A stretch of DNA of 64,000 nt from an uncultured Prevotellaceae bacterium. GTDB taxonomy: Bacteria; Bacteroidota; Bacteroidia; Bacteroidales; Muribaculaceae. Below, piece after piece: positions 44,295-53,345 of the stretch. How positions within the stretch are numbered: position 1 is the stretch's first letter; every line of letters begins with the position of its first letter. Made by a program: the position numbers and the translations under genes. The notes under the pieces are model-generated. The model had not been told where the DNA came from. It did no database searches and saw only the letters and a list, made by a program, of their open reading frames with translations. Location: NCBI GenBank assembly GCA_947165485.1, contig CAMVAP010000013.1, positions 1 through 64,000 of the forward strand. The letters run 5' to 3'.

Positions 44295-45740
44295 TCAGAA
44301 TTGGAAATAAATGAAAGTTTGTTTCATGCCAGCAAATGCCCCAATGAGGATTATGATGGCATAATAAATGGTCCATCGGACAACTCTGTGGTTGAATGGC
44401 TTAATCGACAGGTCCTGCAACCCATGTTGCTTGTTTCGCTGAACCCATTCCACTAGAAAGACCAGAATTGTTATGATTATAAAAGATTTTCCAATAACGA
44501 TAGGTACCCCAACGAAATCGTTATTAACCATAGCTGAAAAATATTCAATCGCCTGTGTCATGGATTCGGCTCTGAAAATAATCCATCCGATTACAGCAAG
44601 GAAAAAAGTAATCGACATCTGAAGAAATTCTTTGATGTTTGGTAAATAACGCCCATAAGCTACAACATGGGTATATTTTGTAGTAAGACCAAAAATGTTA
44701 TAGACTACAAGTATCATTGCATGGAACAAGCCCCAACATATAAAAGTCCAATTTGCTCCATGCCAAAGACCACTAATTGCCCATACAATTATGATATTGC
44801 GGATTATTTTCCATTTGGAGCATCGACTACCACCAAGGGGGAAATAAACGTAATCACGGAACCATGTCATTAATGATATGTGCCAGCGGCGCCAGAACTC
44901 AGGGATGCTCCTTGAGAAATAAGGATAATTGAAGTTCCGCATTAGATTGAATCCAAATAATCTTGAGCAGCCGATCGCAATATCGCTATATCCAGAGAAA
45001 TCACAATATATTTGAATAGTAAATAAGACACCTAATAAAAGCAATGTCATTCCTGGCAGGTTCTGATATTGATCCCAGTGCTCATTCACGACTAATGCGC
45101 AATTATCAGCAACGACTATTTTCTTCAGAAATCCCCAAAGCATCTGGCGTAATCCATCTACAGCGAGGGCATAATCGAAATGACGATTTTTCTGGAATTG
45201 TGGTAGCAAGTTTGTGGCTCTTTCAATAGGACCTGCAACGAGCTGCGGGAAAAAACTGATATAGGCTGCAAATTCAACAAGATCATGAGTGGCTTTAATG
45301 CTACGTCTGTACACATCAATGCTATAGCTAAGTGCCTGGAAAGTGTAAAAACTAATGCCTACAGGCAAAATCACGTCTATTGTTACCCAGTCTAAGTGAT
45401 ACCCAAAGGTTGCCGCTAGCAGGGTGTCCAAATTATCAACAAAAAAGTTGTAATACTTGAAGAGACAGAGTATGCCTAAATTTAAGATAATATTACTAGC
45501 GCTTATCAACTGTTGTTTTCTGCGATTTGAAGAGAAATGCTCTATGAGCAATCCACTGCTATAACTGCAAATAGTTGTGAATGCGATAAGTAACAGGAAA
45601 CGCCAGTCCCACCATCCGTAAAATAGATAACTTGCAATTACAACCAAAAGATTCTGCCATTGACGTCCTCTAAAGACAAACCAATAGAGCAAAAAGACTA
45701 CTGGAAGGAATATTAGAAATTCAAATGAATTAAATAGCAT
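44295..45740 (-). CDS. MBOAT-family O-acyltransferase (AlgI/DltB-like)
   Basis: The 481-residue polytopic membrane protein starts MLFNSFEFLIFLPVVFLLYW, the standard AlgI-like opening. It has FWRRWHISLMTWFRDYVYFP with LGGSR after it, and the catalytic histidine in ISGLWHGANWTFICWG. AlgI/PatA-type members transfer acyl groups across the membrane to exported polysaccharides. It is in a two-gene operon with the SGNH-like protein and is AT-rich, which suggests horizontal acquisition. Confidence 0.93.
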   Translation of the reverse strand: MLFNSFEFLIFLPVVFLLYWFVFRGRQWQNLLVVIASYLFYGWWDWRFLLLIAFTTICSYSSGLLIEHFSSNRRKQQLISASNIILNLGILCLFKYYNFFVDNLDTLLAATFGYHLDWVTIDVILPVGISFYTFQALSYSIDVYRRSIKATHDLVEFAAYISFFPQLVAGPIERATNLLPQFQKNRHFDYALAVDGLRQMLWGFLKKIVVADNCALVVNEHWDQYQNLPGMTLLLLGVLFTIQIYCDFSGYSDIAIGCSRLFGFNLMRNFNYPYFSRSIPEFWRRWHISLMTWFRDYVYFPLGGSRCSKWKIIRNIIIVWAISGLWHGANWTFICWGLFHAMILVVYNIFGLTTKYTHVVAYGRYLPNIKEFLQMSITFFLAVIGWIIFRAESMTQAIEYFSAMVNNDFVGVPIVIGKSFIIITILVFLVEWVQRNKQHGLQDLSIKPFNHRVVRWTIYYAIIILIGAFAGMKQTFIYFQF

Positions 45741-46183
45741 TATAAATATTATTAATTACACCCGTTGAAGGGGTCGAAAAAAATATAAGGTTGCATAGGC
45801 CGGTGATTTTTAGCGATTTAGTGACTGTGAAACCATTAAATTCTAATCACCGTATGCTCAACATGTACGCAAATTTCGTAAGAATTTTTGAAGTACGCAA
45901 GTAATACCTTCAAGATTTGGTGAATAAATAAGAACTGTGCTAGGTGTGGAGCCATTCTCGGGTTAACTAACATTGAGGTAGTAGCCCTTCTCGTGGACAA
46001 ATTTGCTTAGGGGCTCGGGCTTGAGAAACTGACGAGGAGTTCTCTATAGAACCAATTACAAGCAGTGGAATCACTCCCGACACAGATGATGCGTAATTAG
46101 TGTTAGTTCAGCAGGGCTTTGGGCCAACATCTATAATCTTTACCTGAAAAGAAAAGTTCATTGTTTGAAAAAAAGGCGGATTG
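45741..46183. other. Gene-free stretch with a decayed C-terminal remnant
   Basis: About 440 bp without a gene. On the minus strand around 45973-46048 a short frame reads TPRQFLKPEPLSKFVHEKGY and ends in a stop, and upstream of it the frame is broken by stops. This looks like the decayed end of a former protein, identity unknown. The part next to 45740 is AT-rich and probably holds the promoter of the MBOAT operon. Confidence 0.35.
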
Positions 46184-47689
46184 TTATTGAGGTTTGAGAG
46201 GGTGGGGTCTGTTGAGCAGGAGGATGAGGAGGGAGGCGGTGAGGCCGTAATAGACGGCGTCGCCGGGGAGGGAGGTGAATTGGGCCAGGAGCATGGCGGC
46301 GACACCTACTGGCATTGACAGTAAAACTCGGTTGGGCTGGAAGCGGCCTGGGCACCACAGGGCGAAGCATAGCGGGAAGAGGATGGCCACGGCGCGTAGG
46401 CCCAGCGACAGGAAGCCCAGGTCGTTGATGAAGGTGCCGCTAAAGGTGATCGCTGTCGCAAATGCCGCTATCAGGATGCCCACGATGGACAGGCGCGTCT
46501 GGGCCAGCTGGGATAGGGGAGAGCTCTTGATGCCCATGCGGCGCTTGAAGTTGCCATACACGTCTCGCACCAGGATGGTCGAGGCTCCCAGCGACAAGCC
46601 GCTGCCGCACCCCAGGATGTTGATGAGCATGGTTCCCAACATCAGGCCTCCCAGCCATGCCGGCAGGTGCCCCAGGATGAAGGCGGGGAATGCCTGTGCC
46701 GAATTCTCGATCACGCCAATGCCGGCGGGTAACACTTCGCCAGCGCTCTCCAGTGCCTTGAACTCCTCGACCGTGACATAGTGTCCCCGCATGTAGATGC
46801 CCACGAGGGTGCATGCGGCACCGATGATGGGCATGAACAGCGAGCACAGCACGGCACCCTTGCGGGCCTTGGGAGTGCTGGCCGCCGACCAGATGCACTG
46901 GGCGTAACTCTGGGTGCATATCACGCCCAGCACGAGCGACAGGCAACCGCCCAGGTCCTTGAAGATGCCGCGGGCAAACGGGCTCCCATAGCGATGGTGG
47001 ATGCTCTCGACGTTGGTCAAACCATTGAACTGGGACACGGTGGGTGACTGGTAGATGCTCTCCACCGCATTGCGCAAGCCAGAGAAGCCTCCCGCCACGT
47101 GCCACACGACAATGCCTGCCACAATCGAACACAGGTAGAGCAATATCAACTTGACGATGCCGGCAACGCCAGCGCTGCGGATGCCGCCAAAGAGTACCAT
47201 CAGCATGATAAGCACCGCCCCTGCCAGGGCTGCCCACACCGTGGAAATCCCAAACAGGCTGCCAATCATCGCCGAGGACGACAGCACCTGTGACATGATG
47301 CTGATAAAGATGCCTATCAGGAACAATATCGACCCGACGGTTTCGGCCTTGTGGCCATACTCACGGCTCACCACCTCCAGCAGAGTGGAGCACCCGCTGC
47401 GACGCAGTGGCCCCGCATAGCACAGTCCCAGTATCAACGATCCCAGTCCGGCCCCGATGGTGAACCACCATGCCGAGATGCCGTAACAGAATGCCAGTTG
47501 TGCCGTGCCGATGGTACTCTGGCCTCCAGCCAGCGTGCCGAGCAGTGCGCCGCACACCATCCAGCTGCCACTATTGCCACCCGTGGTGAAACTGCGTGCG
47601 TCCTTGACCTTGCGTCCCGATAGCCAGCTGACCATCACCAGCAGCGCCACGGTCAGCATGACCCCTATGAGATGTATTGTAGATACCAT
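46184..47689 (-). CDS. Sodium:solute symporter family transporter
   Basis: The 501-residue membrane protein has about 13 helices in the SSS (LeuT-fold) arrangement. ARSFTTGGNSGSWMVCGALL and AGGQSTIGTAQLAFCYGISA form the unwound helix-1 region, and LLEVVSREYGHKAETVGSIL follows. These are typical of Na+-coupled symporters for sugars, amino acids or vitamins; the substrate cannot be assigned. ATG 47689 is chosen over an upstream in-frame codon. Confidence 0.9.
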   Translation of the reverse strand: MVSTIHLIGVMLTVALLVMVSWLSGRKVKDARSFTTGGNSGSWMVCGALLGTLAGGQSTIGTAQLAFCYGISAWWFTIGAGLGSLILGLCYAGPLRRSGCSTLLEVVSREYGHKAETVGSILFLIGIFISIMSQVLSSSAMIGSLFGISTVWAALAGAVLIMLMVLFGGIRSAGVAGIVKLILLYLCSIVAGIVVWHVAGGFSGLRNAVESIYQSPTVSQFNGLTNVESIHHRYGSPFARGIFKDLGGCLSLVLGVICTQSYAQCIWSAASTPKARKGAVLCSLFMPIIGAACTLVGIYMRGHYVTVEEFKALESAGEVLPAGIGVIENSAQAFPAFILGHLPAWLGGLMLGTMLINILGCGSGLSLGASTILVRDVYGNFKRRMGIKSSPLSQLAQTRLSIVGILIAAFATAITFSGTFINDLGFLSLGLRAVAILFPLCFALWCPGRFQPNRVLLSMPVGVAAMLLAQFTSLPGDAVYYGLTASLLILLLNRPHPLKPQ

Positions 47690-47769
47690 GAGAATTGTCG
47701 ATTGAGCCTGCAAAGGTACTGCAAAAAATGCTACTACCGATAATTGTAATCAAGAATGTGCCCGATGGG

Positions 47770-47801
47770 TTTGACTTTTTGAAGGATAATCAGTAATTTT
47801 G
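47770..47801 (+). promoter_or_regulatory. Promoter of the prsW-like gene
   Basis: TTTG (47770-47773), 20 nt, TAATTTTG (47794-47801). It places transcription start near 47808 and supports ATG 47844. Confidence 0.7.
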
Positions 47802-47843
47802 TGCCATGACACAGTCACAAGAACCCCATTGAATATTTTGACC

Positions 47844-48611
47844 ATGCTATTACTCATTATTGTTACCGCATTGCTGCCCGTGCTCATTTTGGGTTGGTGG
47901 ATTTACAGGAAGGACTCGTTGCGGCCCGAACCGCTCAGGATGCTCTACAAGGCGTTCCTCTATGGGGTGGGCTCGACATTTGTTACCTTACTCTTTACTA
48001 GCCCGTTTGTCGCAATGGGGCTTATCTCGACCGATATACACACCTTTGGCGGGGCGGTATCGACAGCGTTGTTTGCCGCTGCCATACCCGAGGAGCTAGC
48101 CAAATTCCTGATGCTGTGGCTCTTCCTGCGCAACAACAAGTATTATGACGAGTACCTGGATGGCATCGTCTATGCGGCCTGCGTGGGACTGGGCTTTGCA
48201 GGCGCCGAGAACATCCTCTACCTGTTTCAGAGCGAGGATTGGGTAGCGACTGGCGTCATCCGCGGCCTTACGGCGGTGCCAGCCCACTTCTCGATGGGTT
48301 GCGCGATGGGCTATTTCTATAGCAAGTACCACTTTGGCGACCGCAGCCGCTTGACTGCGGCCTGCATCGTGGGTGTTCCCATGCTCCTCCACTGGACGTG
48401 GGATGCGCTGGCCTTCAGCGAGGGCGTTTTCCCTGCACTCTCGGTCGTCATCAGCGGCCTGTTGGTGGCACTCATCATTTACCTCTACAAGAGCACCATG
48501 CGTCGCATCGCCTCCCTCAAGAATCAGGACCTTGCCCGCATGACCCCGCCGCCCATCCCCGGCGATAGACCATCCTCAACACCTCCGCCCCTGTCAGGCA
48601 ACGACGTGTGA
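47844..48611 (+). CDS. PrsW-family intramembrane protease
   Basis: PrsW proteases cleave membrane substrates such as anti-sigma factors. The 255-residue product has seven or eight helices and the conserved motifs AIPEELAKFLMLWLF (EExxK), FAGAENILYL (the second Glu block), PAHFSMGCAMGYF (His) and LLHWTWDAL (His). All proposed metal or catalytic residues are present. The soluble C-terminal tail is Pro-rich. It is a single gene closed by a terminator; no sigma/anti-sigma pair lies nearby. Confidence 0.9.
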   Translation: MLLLIIVTALLPVLILGWWIYRKDSLRPEPLRMLYKAFLYGVGSTFVTLLFTSPFVAMGLISTDIHTFGGAVSTALFAAAIPEELAKFLMLWLFLRNNKYYDEYLDGIVYAACVGLGFAGAENILYLFQSEDWVATGVIRGLTAVPAHFSMGCAMGYFYSKYHFGDRSRLTAACIVGVPMLLHWTWDALAFSEGVFPALSVVISGLLVALIIYLYKSTMRRIASLKNQDLARMTPPPIPGDRPSSTPPPLSGNDV

Positions 48612-48637
48612 TTGAATAGGATCGTTATAGATGAAAT

Positions 48638-48682
48638 TAAGAAATGGTAGGGTCTGGAGTTGACTCTACCATTTCTCTTAGG
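48638..48682. terminator. Bidirectional terminator
   Basis: AAGAAATGGTAG pairs with CTACCATTTCT (T-rich side CTTA) at the convergent junction of the PrsW-like and NhaD genes; A-rich and T-rich tails lie on the two sides. Confidence 0.7.
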
Positions 48683-48706
48683 CATGGCAAGTTGCAAGAA
48701 TCTTTG

Positions 48707-50023
48707 TTAGAGCAGGGATTGGAGCCAGTAGCCCAATATGCCTGCCAGGTAGCCAGCCAGGGCGATGGGCGTGATGCGCTTGAGGTACCAGCCGAAGGAG
48801 ATGTCCTCCAGCCCCATGACGACCACACCGGCAGCCGATCCGATGATCAGAATCGATCCGCCAGTGCCGGCACAATAGGCCAGCAGTTGCCAGAATGTGC
48901 CATCCACCGCCATGTCGCCAGCCGCAGCCAGCGGGTACATACCCATGCAGCCGGCCACCAGCGGCACGTTGTCCACAATGCTTGACACGATGCCGATGAA
49001 GCCCGTCACCAGATAGTGATTGCCGCCCGACACACTGTCTAGCCACTCGCCCAGTGCGGTGAGAACGCCTATCTGCTTGAGGCAGTTGACAGCCATGAGG
49101 ATGCCCAGGAAGAAGAGTATCGTCGCCATGTCGATGTGTGACAGCAGGCGTGCCACTCGATTGGATGCCTTCTCCTCAACCTTGAGGTGGGCATAGAACA
49201 GCTCGGTCGTGATCCACAGCATGGCCAGCACAAACAAGATGCCCATGAACGGAGGCAAATCGGTGAGATAGCGGAAGATGGGGACGAAAATCAGTCCGCC
49301 CACGCCCAGCACAAACACAGTCTTACGCTCCCATGCCTTCAATTCCTGCTCGCTGGTGACGATGCTGCTACCGCCCGCTTGCTGTAGCGTGCCCTTGAGG
49401 CCAAACTGCAACAGGAAGGCAGGAATCAGCATCGACAACAGCGACGGAACAAGCAACCATGCGATAGACCTGGCCGCCGTGATCATACCGCCATTCCACA
49501 GCATGATCGTGGTCACGTCACCGATGGGCGAGAAGGCTCCACCCGAGTTGGCGGCGATGACAATGATCGCGTCATAGATGAGGCGGTCGCGGCGCAACGG
49601 CACGAGTTTGCGCAGCACCATGATCAGCACGATGCTGGTCGTGAGGTTGTCAAGAATGGCGCTCAAGAAGAACGTCATCAACGCGATGCGCCACAACAGC
49701 GTGCGCTTGGAGGTCGTGCCCAGCAGGTCGCGCACAAAGTTGAAACCGCCATTCTGATCCACCACCTCGACGATGGTCATGGCTCCCATGAGGAAAAACA
49801 GTGTCGTGGCTGTTTCGCCCAGGCACCCCTCGATAGCGTCCAGCGCTGCCCCGACGGCATCATGTGTCCCGGGAAAATAAACGCCTGGAGCCATCATGAA
49901 CAGCGTCCAGCAAGCCACAAACATGAACAGGGCTATCGCGGCCTTGTTCACCTTGATAACACTCTCAAGTGCAATGCAAGCATATCCCGTCAAGAAGACG
50001 GCGACTATCGCAATGGTCAACAT
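48707..50023 (-). CDS. nhaD: NhaD-family sodium:proton antiporter
   Basis: The 438-residue membrane protein has about 12 helices. Features of the NhaD group of the ion-transporter superfamily are LDNLTTSIVLIMVLRKLVPL in the first half, IVIAANSGGAFSPIGDVTTI with the unwound SGG..SPIGD element, and the matching IVSSIVDNVPLVAGCMGMY in the second half. It exports Na+ in exchange for H+. Length fits. It is monocistronic. Confidence 0.93.
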   Translation of the reverse strand: MLTIAIVAVFLTGYACIALESVIKVNKAAIALFMFVACWTLFMMAPGVYFPGTHDAVGAALDAIEGCLGETATTLFFLMGAMTIVEVVDQNGGFNFVRDLLGTTSKRTLLWRIALMTFFLSAILDNLTTSIVLIMVLRKLVPLRRDRLIYDAIIVIAANSGGAFSPIGDVTTIMLWNGGMITAARSIAWLLVPSLLSMLIPAFLLQFGLKGTLQQAGGSSIVTSEQELKAWERKTVFVLGVGGLIFVPIFRYLTDLPPFMGILFVLAMLWITTELFYAHLKVEEKASNRVARLLSHIDMATILFFLGILMAVNCLKQIGVLTALGEWLDSVSGGNHYLVTGFIGIVSSIVDNVPLVAGCMGMYPLAAAGDMAVDGTFWQLLAYCAGTGGSILIIGSAAGVVVMGLEDISFGWYLKRITPIALAGYLAGILGYWLQSLL

Positions 50024-50071
50024 TTTTTGTTAGAATTATTATTTGGTGTGTGTAAAGTTGATAAATGATCT

Positions 50072-50467
50072 TTATTCAAGAATTGAAGCGACAAGCTGGG
50101 CCTGGTCACCCTCATAGAAAGCCAACTTGCTGATGGGGTGGTAGCTGTAGTCGCTGAATTGCAGTAGCTGCAAGGCCACAAAGCGCTTGTCGGTCGAGAT
50201 GCAGGCGTCGAGCTCGATATTGCCGATTTCCAACTGCTGGACGCGGCAGGCCTTGACGGCGGCTGTGAGCTCCTTGCCCTCGCTCTCGATGACCCGTTGC
50301 AGGTGGGAAACAGCTTCGGGGTTGAAGTTGTATCGTTTCACGTTGACGGTTGCTCCAGTGGTGATATACACGAGCTTCTTGCTCAAGCCCAGCATGGAAG
50401 AAGTGACGCGCAGGTCATTGCGTGATAACAGTTCGGCAGACATTGCCAGTTTATTGAAATTTGCCAT
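50072..50467 (-). CDS. Small cytosolic protein of unknown function
   Basis: The 131-residue protein (ATG 50467, MANFNKLAMSAELLSRND) has no signal. It contains SSMLGLSKKLVYITTGATVN, an amphipathic helix NPEAVSHLQRVIESEGKELT, and the strand ACISTDKRFVALQLLQFSDY. No family recognised. Its leader carries the second copy of the 34-bp hairpin repeat. Confidence 0.65.
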   Translation of the reverse strand: MANFNKLAMSAELLSRNDLRVTSSMLGLSKKLVYITTGATVNVKRYNFNPEAVSHLQRVIESEGKELTAAVKACRVQQLEIGNIELDACISTDKRFVALQLLQFSDYSYHPISKLAFYEGDQAQLVASILE

Positions 50468-50507
50468 AATTTTCTTTAATGATAATTGATTGTTGTGTTT
50501 GTTTAAG

Positions 50508-50541
50508 TTTCGCAAGTCGCTAACTTGCTCATTGATAAGTG
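50508..50541. repeat. 34-bp leader hairpin repeat, copy 2
   Basis: TTTCGCAAGTCGCTAACTTG and then CTCATTGATAAGTG; GCAAG and CTTGC pair. It lies 41-74 nt upstream of the 131-residue gene, as copy 1 lies ahead of the DUF1599 gene. Confidence 0.65.
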
Positions 50542-50662
50542 TGTGTGCCTTACCTTGTGAATGATGTGTGAACACACCACAACGCAAGCGGCACAGCCAT
50601 CCATCGATGGCAGGAAAAGTGAAGTTGAGTAAATGGTGTAGATGGTCATTTCACCATGGTGG

Positions 50663-51109
50663 CTAACACAACAATCGGCAAAGTTCTAGGACATAAAAGT
50701 GAACTGCTCGCGTGGGCCGCAGCGGAGCACTCATGCGCTCAATGACAAGGCGCCCAGTGGCGGCAATGGGGGTATAGATGTTGTCGCTCAGGCGGTTGAC
50801 GGTGCGCCTGAGCGTGTTGGGCCGCATTGTGGAGACCCGATACTTGGCCGGAGTGACCAGTCGTGGTGACTGGTTGGGGGTCAATGAGGGTATCTGTACT
50901 GGCGCATTGTACAGGAAACCATACTGGTCGGTAACGGGCTCGGGCATCCCCTGCGCCTTGAGTTGGCCATGGGCCTCACTGGGCAATGCGGCATCAACGG
51001 GCTGCATCGCTGGCGTGATGAGCCACAGCAGTGCCGCAATACCGGCCAACAGTGATATTCTGGTCCAGGACTTCACAGGGGATGATATTCTATTGATGAT
51101 GTGAAACAA
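50663..51109 (-). CDS. Small exported protein of unknown function
   Basis: The 148-residue frame begins with TTG immediately after the stop of the S41 protease gene. It has a hydrophobic N-terminal segment (ISLLAGIAALLWLITPAM) like a signal or anchor, then a Pro-rich region (MPEPVTDQYGFLYNAPVQIP) and a basic C-terminal part. Translational coupling to the protease gene would explain the TTG start. No family is recognised, so it remains tentative. Confidence 0.45.
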   Translation of the reverse strand: MFHIINRISSPVKSWTRISLLAGIAALLWLITPAMQPVDAALPSEAHGQLKAQGMPEPVTDQYGFLYNAPVQIPSLTPNQSPRLVTPAKYRVSTMRPNTLRRTVNRLSDNIYTPIAATGRLVIERMSAPLRPTRAVHFYVLELCRLLC

Positions 51110-52756
51110 TTACTTGGGGTCGTGGTGCTTGACCAGGCGTTCATACTCGGGGTTACCCTCACGCAACAGGCGGTCAAAACGGTCACGGTCGTTGAGCACA
51201 GCCAGGGCGGCCTGCAAGTCGCGGTTGCGGTGGTTGATGACGATGCTGTAAGCGCTCTGGTCGCCATACACGTCGCGTGCAATCAGCCCCTTGATGATGT
51301 CCTTGAGCAACTGCTCGCTGGTGCGGTATTTCTCCTCGTCATACTTCACACTGTCCTGCTCGCCCCGTGCGATAAACTCGCGCATCATGTCGTCGCTCAC
51401 CATGAAGCCGTTGTCAAAGTCCTTGACGGTCTTGTACTGGCGCGCGATGGCCTTGCGGTTCTTGTCCACATAGCCGATCACATACTGGTTGATGATGCCC
51501 TTGGCGGTGAGGTCGCGGTAATAGGTGGAATACTCGCTGGTGTCAACGGGCACATACACGTCGGGCATCACGCCACCGCCGCCATAGATGGTGCGGCCAT
51601 TGAGCCGTGTGGTGTAGCGCAACGAGTCGTTAAACTGGATGCTGTCCAGGCTGTAGTATTCACCCTCGTTGGCACGGTCGAGCAGCTCGTGCTCATAGGC
51701 CTTTTTGTCACCACGGCTGTAGGGTTTCTGGATGCAGCGTCCGCTGGGCGTGTAGTAACGGGCAACGGTCAAGCGCATCATGGATCCATCTTCAAACTTG
51801 AACGGCCTCTGCACCAATCCCTTACCAAAGGTGCGTCGCCCCACGATCACGGCACGGTCCCAGTCCTGCATGGCGCCGGCAAAAATCTCGGCTGCCGATG
51901 CCGAATACTGGTTGACCATTACCACCATGTGCAGGTCCTTGTAGTTGCCCCAGCCGTTGGCATTGGCCTCGTTGCGGGGGGAGTTGTCACCCTCGGTATA
52001 GACCATGAGCTGGCCGCGGTCCAGGAACTCGTTGCACATGTCGATAGCGGCATTCAGGTAGCCGCCGCCGTTGTCGTTCAGGTCAATGATGAGCTGGGTC
52101 ATGCCCTGCTTGGTGAGTTCATGCAGGGCCTCCATCATCTCGTCGTGGGTCTTGGCACCAAAACGTGAGATGCGCAGGTAGCCCGTGCGCTCGTCCAGCA
52201 TATATTTAGCATCGATACTGTGCAGGGGGATATTGTCGCGGGTAATGCGGAAGGTGATCAGCTCCTTCACGCCAGGGCGCTTCACCTTGATGGTGACTTG
52301 GGTGCCCTTCTTGCCGCGCAGGCGCTTCTGGATGTCGCTGTTCTTCATCTTCACTCCGGCAATGGTCGTGTCGTTGACATAGATGATGCGGTCGCCGGCC
52401 AGCACACCCACACGCTCGCTGGGGCCACCAGGCACGGTCTGGATGACATACAAGGTATCGCTGCTCATGTTGAACTGGATGCCCACACCGCTGAACTCGC
52501 CCTGCAAGGGTTCTTCTAGCTCCTTGGTCTCCTTGGCATCGGTATAGGAGGAATGCGGATCCAGGCTCTCGAGCATACCCTTGATGGCGTCCTCGATGAG
52601 TTTGTCCTCGTTGACCGAGTCCACATACAGGCTCGTGATGGCATACTCGGCATTCAACAGCTTCTGCATCGACTTGGGCATTGACATGGTGCGCTGGGCA
52701 TTGATGCTCAGTGACAATAACAGTCCAATTCCCACAACAAATAATATCTTCTTCAT
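51110..52756 (-). CDS. S41 carboxy-terminal processing protease (CtpA-like)
   Basis: This is an exported serine/lysine protease. The 548-residue product has a signal peptide (MKKILFVVGIGLLLSLSINA). A PDZ domain lies at about 85-180 (GVGIQFNMSSDTLYVIQTVP; VLAGDRIIYVNDTTIAGVKM). The S41 core has LIIDLNDNGGGYLNAAIDM, the nucleophile region NQYSASAAEIFAGAMQDWD and the lysine in RRTFGKGLVQ. A C-terminal helical region follows. ATG 52756 gives the signal. A GCCGTGGC hairpin lies 32 nt upstream. Confidence 0.94.
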   Translation of the reverse strand: MKKILFVVGIGLLLSLSINAQRTMSMPKSMQKLLNAEYAITSLYVDSVNEDKLIEDAIKGMLESLDPHSSYTDAKETKELEEPLQGEFSGVGIQFNMSSDTLYVIQTVPGGPSERVGVLAGDRIIYVNDTTIAGVKMKNSDIQKRLRGKKGTQVTIKVKRPGVKELITFRITRDNIPLHSIDAKYMLDERTGYLRISRFGAKTHDEMMEALHELTKQGMTQLIIDLNDNGGGYLNAAIDMCNEFLDRGQLMVYTEGDNSPRNEANANGWGNYKDLHMVVMVNQYSASAAEIFAGAMQDWDRAVIVGRRTFGKGLVQRPFKFEDGSMMRLTVARYYTPSGRCIQKPYSRGDKKAYEHELLDRANEGEYYSLDSIQFNDSLRYTTRLNGRTIYGGGGVMPDVYVPVDTSEYSTYYRDLTAKGIINQYVIGYVDKNRKAIARQYKTVKDFDNGFMVSDDMMREFIARGEQDSVKYDEEKYRTSEQLLKDIIKGLIARDVYGDQSAYSIVINHRNRDLQAALAVLNDRDRFDRLLREGNPEYERLVKHHDPK

Positions 52757-52787
52757 CTTGGTTTCGTTTTTTGTTTTAGTCTTAATG

Positions 52788-52807
52788 GCCGTGGCGGGAG
52801 CCACGAC
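52788..52807. repeat. Hairpin repeat GCCGTGGC, copy 3
   Basis: GCCGTGGC-GGGA-GCCACGAC with one change from the other copies, followed by ATAGGAAACACTGACGGAAC and GTC. It is 32 nt upstream of the S41 protease start. Confidence 0.75.
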
Positions 52808-52844
52808 ATAGGAAACACTGACGGAACGTCGCGGCGTAAACCTT

Positions 52845-53345
52845 CTAACTCCTAACTTCTAACTTCGCCCCCTGGGGTAGATACTTGCTCACGTCCTGTC
52901 CATAGCGTGCCAGCTCGCGCACGATGCTGCTGCTGATGTGGCTATACTCGGGTAGGGTGTAGAGCAGGATGGTCTCGATACCCGTCAGGTCGCGGTTGAC
53001 CTCGGCCAGATGTTTCTCGTTCTCAAAGTCCTGGATGAGGCGCACACCGCGCACGATGAACCCTGCACCCACCTCACGGGCAACGTCAACAGTCAGGCCG
53101 CTATAGGTGATGACCTCGACCTGGGGATCGTCCTTAAAGACCTGCTCGATCCACGCCTTGCGCTGCTCCTTGGTCATGAAGGCGTGCTTGTCGGCATTCA
53201 CGCCGATGGCGATGACAAACTTGTCAAACAACGGCAACGCGCGTCTCACGATGGACTCGTGGCCACGAGTAAAGGGGTCAAACGACCCGGGGAACAGCGC
53301 CACGCGCTTTCCCTCATTATCAATGCACTGTGATGTCTTCATCAT
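52845..53345 (-). CDS. coaD: Phosphopantetheine adenylyltransferase
   Basis: CoaD makes dephospho-CoA from 4'-phosphopantetheine and ATP. The 166-residue product has [20 protein letters not shown] with the nucleotidyltransferase GSFDPxTxGH motif, [20 protein letters not shown], and the [20 protein letters not shown] signature at the end. The ATG at 53345 overlaps the parE-like gene by 26 nt, so the two are translationally linked. Confidence 0.96.
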   Translation of the reverse strand: MMKTSQCIDNEGKRVALFPGSFDPFTRGHESIVRRALPLFDKFVIAIGVNADKHAFMTKEQRKAWIEQVFKDDPQVEVITYSGLTVDVAREVGAGFIVRGVRLIQDFENEKHLAEVNRDLTGIETILLYTLPEYSHISSSIVRELARYGQDVSKYLPQGAKLEVRS

